A DNA stretch of 64,000 nucleotides from the NCBI RefSeq assembly GCF_001465835.2, contig NZ_CP013661.2, positions 2,100,501 through 2,164,500 of the forward strand. Reading direction: 5' to 3'. A model generated the notes under the pieces. That model worked only from the letters and a program-made list of their open reading frames with translations. It made no database searches and was not told the DNA's origin. Shown here piece by piece: positions 59,292 to 64,000 of the stretch. This stretch comes from Planococcus kocurii. Lineage in GTDB: Bacteria > Bacillota > Bacilli > Bacillales_A > Planococcaceae. Within the stretch, counting starts at the first letter, position 1, and each line of letters starts with the position of its first letter. A program made the position numbers and the translations under genes.

Positions 59292-62200
59292 ATGAGCAAG
59301 AAAGAGTATCCAATCCCACAAGGACTGTATCATCCAGATCAAGAGCACGAAGCGTGCGGAATAGGAATGATCGCCAATATTAACGGGGAAAAATCGCACG
59401 CAATCGTTCAAAATGCAATCAATATATTGTGCAACCTGGAACACCGTGGTGGCCAATCTTCTGATACGAGCACTGGAGACGGAGCTGGAATTTTAACTCA
59501 GATTCCTCATCGTTTTTTCTTGAAACAATGTGAAAAAGAAGGCATCACTTTGCCTGACGAAGGCAAGTATGGCGTTGGTATGCTATTTATGCCACAAGAT
59601 TACGATTTGCGAATGAAAACCAAGGAAATGATTCATCAAATTATTCAAGAAGAAGGTCAAATTTGTCTTGGATGGCGTCCAGTTCCGGTCAATGATTCGT
59701 TTGTTGGAAAAGTTGCAGCAAAAACCAAACCTGTTATTCGTCAAGTATTTGTTGGTGCTGCGCACGGATTGGAAAATCGGATAGACCTTGAGCGGAAATT
59801 ATACATTATCCGTAAACGAATTGAGCAGACCATGCTTGGAAAAGAAGAGTTTAAAGATGTCTACTTTAGTAGTCTTTCAGCAGGTACGATTGTTTATAAA
59901 GGTATGCTAATCCCAGAACAACTAGACTCGTTTTATATTGACCTCAACCATCCTGAATTCAAATCAGCATTGGCTCTCGTCCACTCCCGTTTTAGTACAA
60001 ATACCTTCCCAAGCTGGCAGCGTTCACACCCTAACCGCTATTCAATCCACAATGGTGAATTTAATACTTTAAGAGGAAACGTCAATTGGATGCGCGCCCG
60101 TCAAGTACTATGCGAATCTCCAGCGTTTAATGCGGAAGACCTTCAAAAAGTTTTGCCGGTTATCGATGAAACTGGCAGTGACTCCTCTATGTTCGATAAT
60201 TGCTTTGAATTTTTGCATTTATCTGGCAGATCGCTCGCGCATACGGCGATGATGATGGTGCCAGAACCTTGGGTCAATGATCCAACTATTAAAAAAGAGA
60301 AAAGAGATTTTTATGAATACCACAGCACATTAATGGAACCTTGGGACGGACCAGCTGCGCTTGTTTTTACAGATGGTAAACAAATTGCGGCGTGTCTTGA
60401 CCGCAACGGGTTGCGTCCTGCTCGTTATTACGTGACGAAGAGTGGCATGATTGTCATGGGTTCAGAAGTAGGGGCTTTGGATATTTTTGCGGATGACATT
60501 ATTTACAAAGATCGTCTGCGTCCAGGTAAAATGCTATTAGTCGATTTAGAAGAAGGAAAGATTATTCCGGATGAAGAAATCAAACTTCAAATTGCCGGAG
60601 AACTTCCTTATAAAGATTTTATCGAAGAAAATATGTTTGATATGGATGATCTTCCAGAGCCTTTGAAACCATCCAACTTTAACGAAACAGAAGCGTTGAT
60701 TAAAAGACAGCTAGCTTTCGGTTATACAATGGAAGAAGTTCAAAAAATAATCAAGCCACTAGCGACTGAAGGCAAAGATCCTGTTGGTTCAATGGGCTAT
60801 GATTCGCCATTAGCTGTGTTGTCGAAAAAACCACAACTTCTTTATAATTATTTCAAGCAACTATTTGCTCAAGTAACGAATCCACCGATTGACGCGATTC
60901 GTGAACATATAATTACGGCAGCACGCACAACCATTGGTGCAGAAGCTAACTTGGTTCAGCCAACTCCTAAAAGTGCCCGCCACATCCGCTTAGAAACACC
61001 CATTTTAACTAATTTTGAGCTCGAAAAGTTACGACAGCAATCGATTGTTGATTTTAAAGCTGCTACGATTTCAATTTTATTTGCAAAAAACGGTGGAACA
61101 CAGGCAATGGCACAACGATTAGATGCAGTTTTTGCAGAAGCGGATCAAGCAATTAAAAAAGGCGTAAAACTGATCATTTTATCTGATTGCGGAGTAAATG
61201 AAGAATATGCAGCGATTCCAGCACTGTTAGCGGTTTCGGGCTTGCATCACCATTTGATTCGTGAGAATACACGCATACAGATGAGTATTTTGTTGGAATC
61301 TGCAGAACCTCGTGAAGTTCATCATTTTGCTGCTCTTCTAGGTTATGGTGCGGAAGCCATTAATCCATATTTAGCTTTTGATACAATTGAAAACTTGATT
61401 GAAATTGAAGATATACACAATGTTACTTTTGAAGAAGCGCAAGCAACGTATGTGAAAGCTGTTACGGATGGAATCATCAAAGTATTGTCTAAGATGGGAA
61501 TTTCGACAATTCAAAGTTATCGGGGTGCGCAGATTTTTGAAGCAGTCGGTATTCATATGGATGTAATTGATAAATACTTTACTCGGACTTCTTCTCGACT
61601 AGGTGGAATTGGTCTCGATATTATGGCAAAAGAAGTTCTCATGAGACATGCAATAGCTTATCCAGTTGCTCAAGGTGACAATCAAGCATTAGAATCCGGT
61701 GACGAATTTCAATACCGCGAAAATGGTGAAAATCATCAATACAATCCGAAAACCATTCATACATTACAACATGCATGCCGAACGAATAACTACGAAGTTT
61801 TCAAGAAATACACGAACTTACTAACAGATGAGAAAGCCAACCTTCAATCGTTGCGAGGTTTAATGTCCTTTAAAAAGCGGACGCCAGTATCAATTGAAGA
61901 AGTAGAAACGGTTGAAGAAATCTGTGCGCGTTTTAAAACAGGTGCTATGTCATATGGCTCTATTAGTAAAGAAGCGCATGAGGCTCTTGCAATTGCGATG
62001 AACCGTGTAGGCGGGAGGAGCAATTCAGGAGAAGGTGGAGAAGAGACTTCTCGCTTTATTCCTGATGAAAATGGAGATAATCGCCGAAGTTCTATCAAGC
62101 AAGTAGCTTCTGGGCGGTTCGGTGTAACGAGTCATTACTTAGTGAATGCTGATGAAATTCAAATTAAAGTAGCGCAAGGAGCGAAGCCGGGAGAAGGTGG

Positions 62201-63872
62201 ACATTTGCCAGGTAAGAAAGTTTACCCATGGATTGCAGAAGTTCGTGGTTCAACTCCAGGTGTCGAGCTTATTTCACCACCTCCACATCACGATATTTAT
62301 TCGATTGAAGATTTAGCAGAATTGATTTTCAATTTAAAAAATGCAAATCCAGATGCACGAATTAGCGTCAAGTTGGTATCGGCTGTTGGGGTTGGAACAA
62401 TTGCAGCAGGTGTTGCAAAAGGTCGTGCAGATGTCGTGTTGATTAGTGGTTATGATGGCGGCACAGGAGCTGCACCAAAGACTAGTTTGAAGCATACCGG
62501 TTTGCCGTGGGAGATTGGATTAGCTGAAACGCATCAAACTCTTCTATTAAATGGCTTGCGTGACCGAATTATCGTAGAAACAGACGGCAAAATGATGACA
62601 GGTCGAGATGTAGTAACAGCAGCTCTACTTGGAGCTGAAGAATTCGGGTTTTCTACTGCACCACTTGTCGTACTGGGCTGCGTTATGATGCGAGTGTGTC
62701 ATTTGGATACATGTCCAGTTGGCATTGCCACTCAAAATCCAGAACTGCGCGAGAAGTACGGTGGAGATCCGGAACATGTCGTAAACTTCATGCGTTTTAT
62801 TGCGACAGAAGCCCGCGAATTAATGGCAGAACTTGGTTTTCGTACAGTCAATGAAATGATTGGTCGAACAGACGTTATTGAAGCGAATCAGGCAGTTGAT
62901 CATTGGAAAGCAGGCGGCATTGATTTGAGTGCATTGTTGTACCAGCCAAATCTACCGGAAAAAGTAGGACGTTATGCAACAGTCAAACAAAATCATGAAC
63001 TAGAACAAACATTAGATTATCAGGAACTGTTGCCACGTTGCAAAAAAGCCATTGAAACAGGTGAACGTGTAGAAGTGGCAACAGCTATTCGGAATATTCA
63101 TAGAGCTACAGGAACAATTGTGGGCAGTGCTATTTCCAAGCGTTATGGTGCAGAAGGCTTACCTGACGACACGATTAACTTAAACTTCCAAGGATCTGCA
63201 GGACAGAGCTTCGGCGCATTTATTCCAAAAGGGATGTCGATGAATTTAATAGGAGATGCCAATGACTTTGTCGGTAAAGGCTTGTCAGGCGGTAAAATTA
63301 TGGTTTATCCAGCACTGGATTCAACATTCCTACCTGAGAAAAACATTATTATTGGTAACGTGTCGTTTTATGGGGCATCTGCAGGTGAGGCTTATATTTA
63401 TGGCGTCGCAGGCGAACGTTTTGCGGTCAGAAACAGTGGCGCGAAAATTGTTGTCGAAGGCGTAGGCGATCATGGTTGTGAATACATGACAGGTGGTCGA
63501 GTAGTCATTCTTGGACAAACGGGTAAAAACTTTGCGGCTGGTATGTCAGGTGGCATAGCATATGTTCTCGATGAAGAAGGGACATTCAGTGAACGCTGCA
63601 ATCCAGAAATGGTTCATTTGCAGCCGCTTGCCGATCCAGCAGAAATTGAAGAGTTGCGAGAAATGATCCAAAAACATGTGCATTATACGAGCAGTACCAA
63701 TGGAACACGGTTACTGGCGCATTGGGAGATTTACTCCGCAAAATTTGTGCGCGTCATTCCGAAAGCTTATCTGCAAATCAATGAACGAATCAGCAAGTTG
63801 CAAAGTAGTGGCATGGCAAGAGACGAAGCTGAAATGGCAGCGTTTGAAGAAAGCAAAATGGCTGGAGTTTAG
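59292..63872 (+). CDS. gltB: Glutamate synthase (NADPH) large subunit
   Basis: A 1526-residue enzyme (gltA in B. subtilis naming). The class II amidotransferase domain begins at Cys22 (EHEACGIGM), so a 21-residue propeptide is probably removed. The glutamine site includes HSRFSTNTFPSW. The FMN/3Fe-4S synthase domain has GGEETSRF, KPGEGGHLPGKKV and the cluster Cys triad in GCVMMRVCHLDTCPVG. The C-terminal GXGXG beta-helix has GGRVVILGQTGKNFAAGMSGG. It makes two glutamates from glutamine and 2-oxoglutarate. GAAGGAGGCGG lies 8 bases before ATG 59292. Confidence 0.96.
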   Translation: MSKKEYPIPQGLYHPDQEHEACGIGMIANINGEKSHAIVQNAINILCNLEHRGGQSSDTSTGDGAGILTQIPHRFFLKQCEKEGITLPDEGKYGVGMLFMPQDYDLRMKTKEMIHQIIQEEGQICLGWRPVPVNDSFVGKVAAKTKPVIRQVFVGAAHGLENRIDLERKLYIIRKRIEQTMLGKEEFKDVYFSSLSAGTIVYKGMLIPEQLDSFYIDLNHPEFKSALALVHSRFSTNTFPSWQRSHPNRYSIHNGEFNTLRGNVNWMRARQVLCESPAFNAEDLQKVLPVIDETGSDSSMFDNCFEFLHLSGRSLAHTAMMMVPEPWVNDPTIKKEKRDFYEYHSTLMEPWDGPAALVFTDGKQIAACLDRNGLRPARYYVTKSGMIVMGSEVGALDIFADDIIYKDRLRPGKMLLVDLEEGKIIPDEEIKLQIAGELPYKDFIEENMFDMDDLPEPLKPSNFNETEALIKRQLAFGYTMEEVQKIIKPLATEGKDPVGSMGYDSPLAVLSKKPQLLYNYFKQLFAQVTNPPIDAIREHIITAARTTIGAEANLVQPTPKSARHIRLETPILTNFELEKLRQQSIVDFKAATISILFAKNGGTQAMAQRLDAVFAEADQAIKKGVKLIILSDCGVNEEYAAIPALLAVSGLHHHLIRENTRIQMSILLESAEPREVHHFAALLGYGAEAINPYLAFDTIENLIEIEDIHNVTFEEAQATYVKAVTDGIIKVLSKMGISTIQSYRGAQIFEAVGIHMDVIDKYFTRTSSRLGGIGLDIMAKEVLMRHAIAYPVAQGDNQALESGDEFQYRENGENHQYNPKTIHTLQHACRTNNYEVFKKYTNLLTDEKANLQSLRGLMSFKKRTPVSIEEVETVEEICARFKTGAMSYGSISKEAHEALAIAMNRVGGRSNSGEGGEETSRFIPDENGDNRRSSIKQVASGRFGVTSHYLVNADEIQIKVAQGAKPGEGGHLPGKKVYPWIAEVRGSTPGVELISPPPHHDIYSIEDLAELIFNLKNANPDARISVKLVSAVGVGTIAAGVAKGRADVVLISGYDGGTGAAPKTSLKHTGLPWEIGLAETHQTLLLNGLRDRIIVETDGKMMTGRDVVTAALLGAEEFGFSTAPLVVLGCVMMRVCHLDTCPVGIATQNPELREKYGGDPEHVVNFMRFIATEARELMAELGFRTVNEMIGRTDVIEANQAVDHWKAGGIDLSALLYQPNLPEKVGRYATVKQNHELEQTLDYQELLPRCKKAIETGERVEVATAIRNIHRATGTIVGSAISKRYGAEGLPDDTINLNFQGSAGQSFGAFIPKGMSMNLIGDANDFVGKGLSGGKIMVYPALDSTFLPEKNIIIGNVSFYGASAGEAYIYGVAGERFAVRNSGAKIVVEGVGDHGCEYMTGGRVVILGQTGKNFAAGMSGGIAYVLDEEGTFSERCNPEMVHLQPLADPAEIEELREMIQKHVHYTSSTNGTRLLAHWEIYSAKFVRVIPKAYLQINERISKLQSSGMARDEAEMAAFEESKMAGV

Positions 63873-63935
63873 GTGAGAACATTACAGCAGGAATCTGCAG
63901 ATATAATAGAATGAATTGTGAATAGGAGGGAAACG

Positions 63936-64000
63936 ATGGGGAAACCAACTGGATTTATGGAATATGACAGACAAACAGTCAAAGAGCGTAAAACCGGTGA
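63936..64000 (+). CDS. gltD: Glutamate synthase small subunit GltD, N-terminal fragment
   Basis: The first 21 codons (MGKPTGFMEYDRQTVKERKT) match the usual GltD opening. The gene runs off the window. AGGAGGG precedes the ATG, 63 bases after gltB, so the two form an operon. GltD supplies electrons from NADPH to the large subunit. Confidence 0.9.
   Translation, partial: MGKPTGFMEYDRQTVKERKTG

Overview
The window looks like chromosomal DNA of a low-GC Gram-positive bacterium of the order Bacillales, probably family Planococcaceae (Planococcus-like). Evidence: strong AGGAGG-type ribosome binding sites, many TTG and GTG starts, hairpin-plus-T-tract terminators after most transcription units, a seven-gene Mrp antiporter, Zur-linked zinc-free ribosomal proteins, sigma-B-like promoters and a lysine riboswitch. 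The family assignment is an inference from overall resemblance; there is no 16S rRNA or marker tree here. I saw no rRNA, tRNA, prophage, IS element or CRISPR array.

Layout. 1-5.5 kb: the end of an unrecognised gene, a CynX/NimT-type transporter, a decayed methyltransferase, a flavin monooxygenase, a HAD phosphatase and a Gfo/Idh/MocA oxidoreductase. 5.8-10.1 kb: molybdate uptake (modABC) and molybdenum cofactor genes (moeB, moaB, moaC). 10.3-13.4 kb: a YIP1 membrane protein, two YflT/DUF2382 stress proteins with sigma-B-like promoters, and zinc-free L33 and S14 behind Zur-like boxes. 13.6-16.3 kb: a signalling cluster with an RsbQ-type hydrolase, a PAS-GGDEF diguanylate cyclase and an RsbR-type STAS protein. 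16.4-24 kb: dapA under a lysine riboswitch, a methyltransferase, a YpfJ-type metalloprotease, a TraB/PrgY protein and an RND exporter.

24.5-29.3 kb: a nucleoside transporter (NupC) and a purine permease (PbuG) flank an unusual island. It holds a NERD-domain gene bracketed by arrays of a 41-bp repeat made of alternating 20- and 21-bp half-units. 29.3-37.6 kb: a CarH-like B12-binding MerR regulator with a photoreceptor signature, an MFS exporter, two paralogous succinyl-CoA:acetate CoA-transferases with a LytTR regulator between them, and an RlmN-type methyltransferase. 37.8-43.2 kb: a lipoprotein, a TPP riboswitch with the thiamin salvage operon tenA-thiM-thiD-thiE-thiW, and a frameshifted YkuS/YtxH protein.

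43.2-56.3 kb: a UMF1-type transporter, exonuclease III, a CDP-glycerol glycerophosphotransferase-like enzyme, the mrpABCDEFG operon (minus strand) with a divergent KdpD-type universal stress protein, a pentapeptide repeat protein and a POT peptide transporter. 56.7-64 kb: an XRE regulator, recQ, gltB behind a cre-like site, and the start of gltD.

The most interesting items are the RsbQ-diguanylate cyclase pair, which replaces the usual RsbQ-RsbP pairing, the phased repeat arrays around the NERD gene, and the CarH-like regulator whose operator-like motif recurs in front of a neighbouring exporter. No search or alignment was run; family calls rest on reading motifs.
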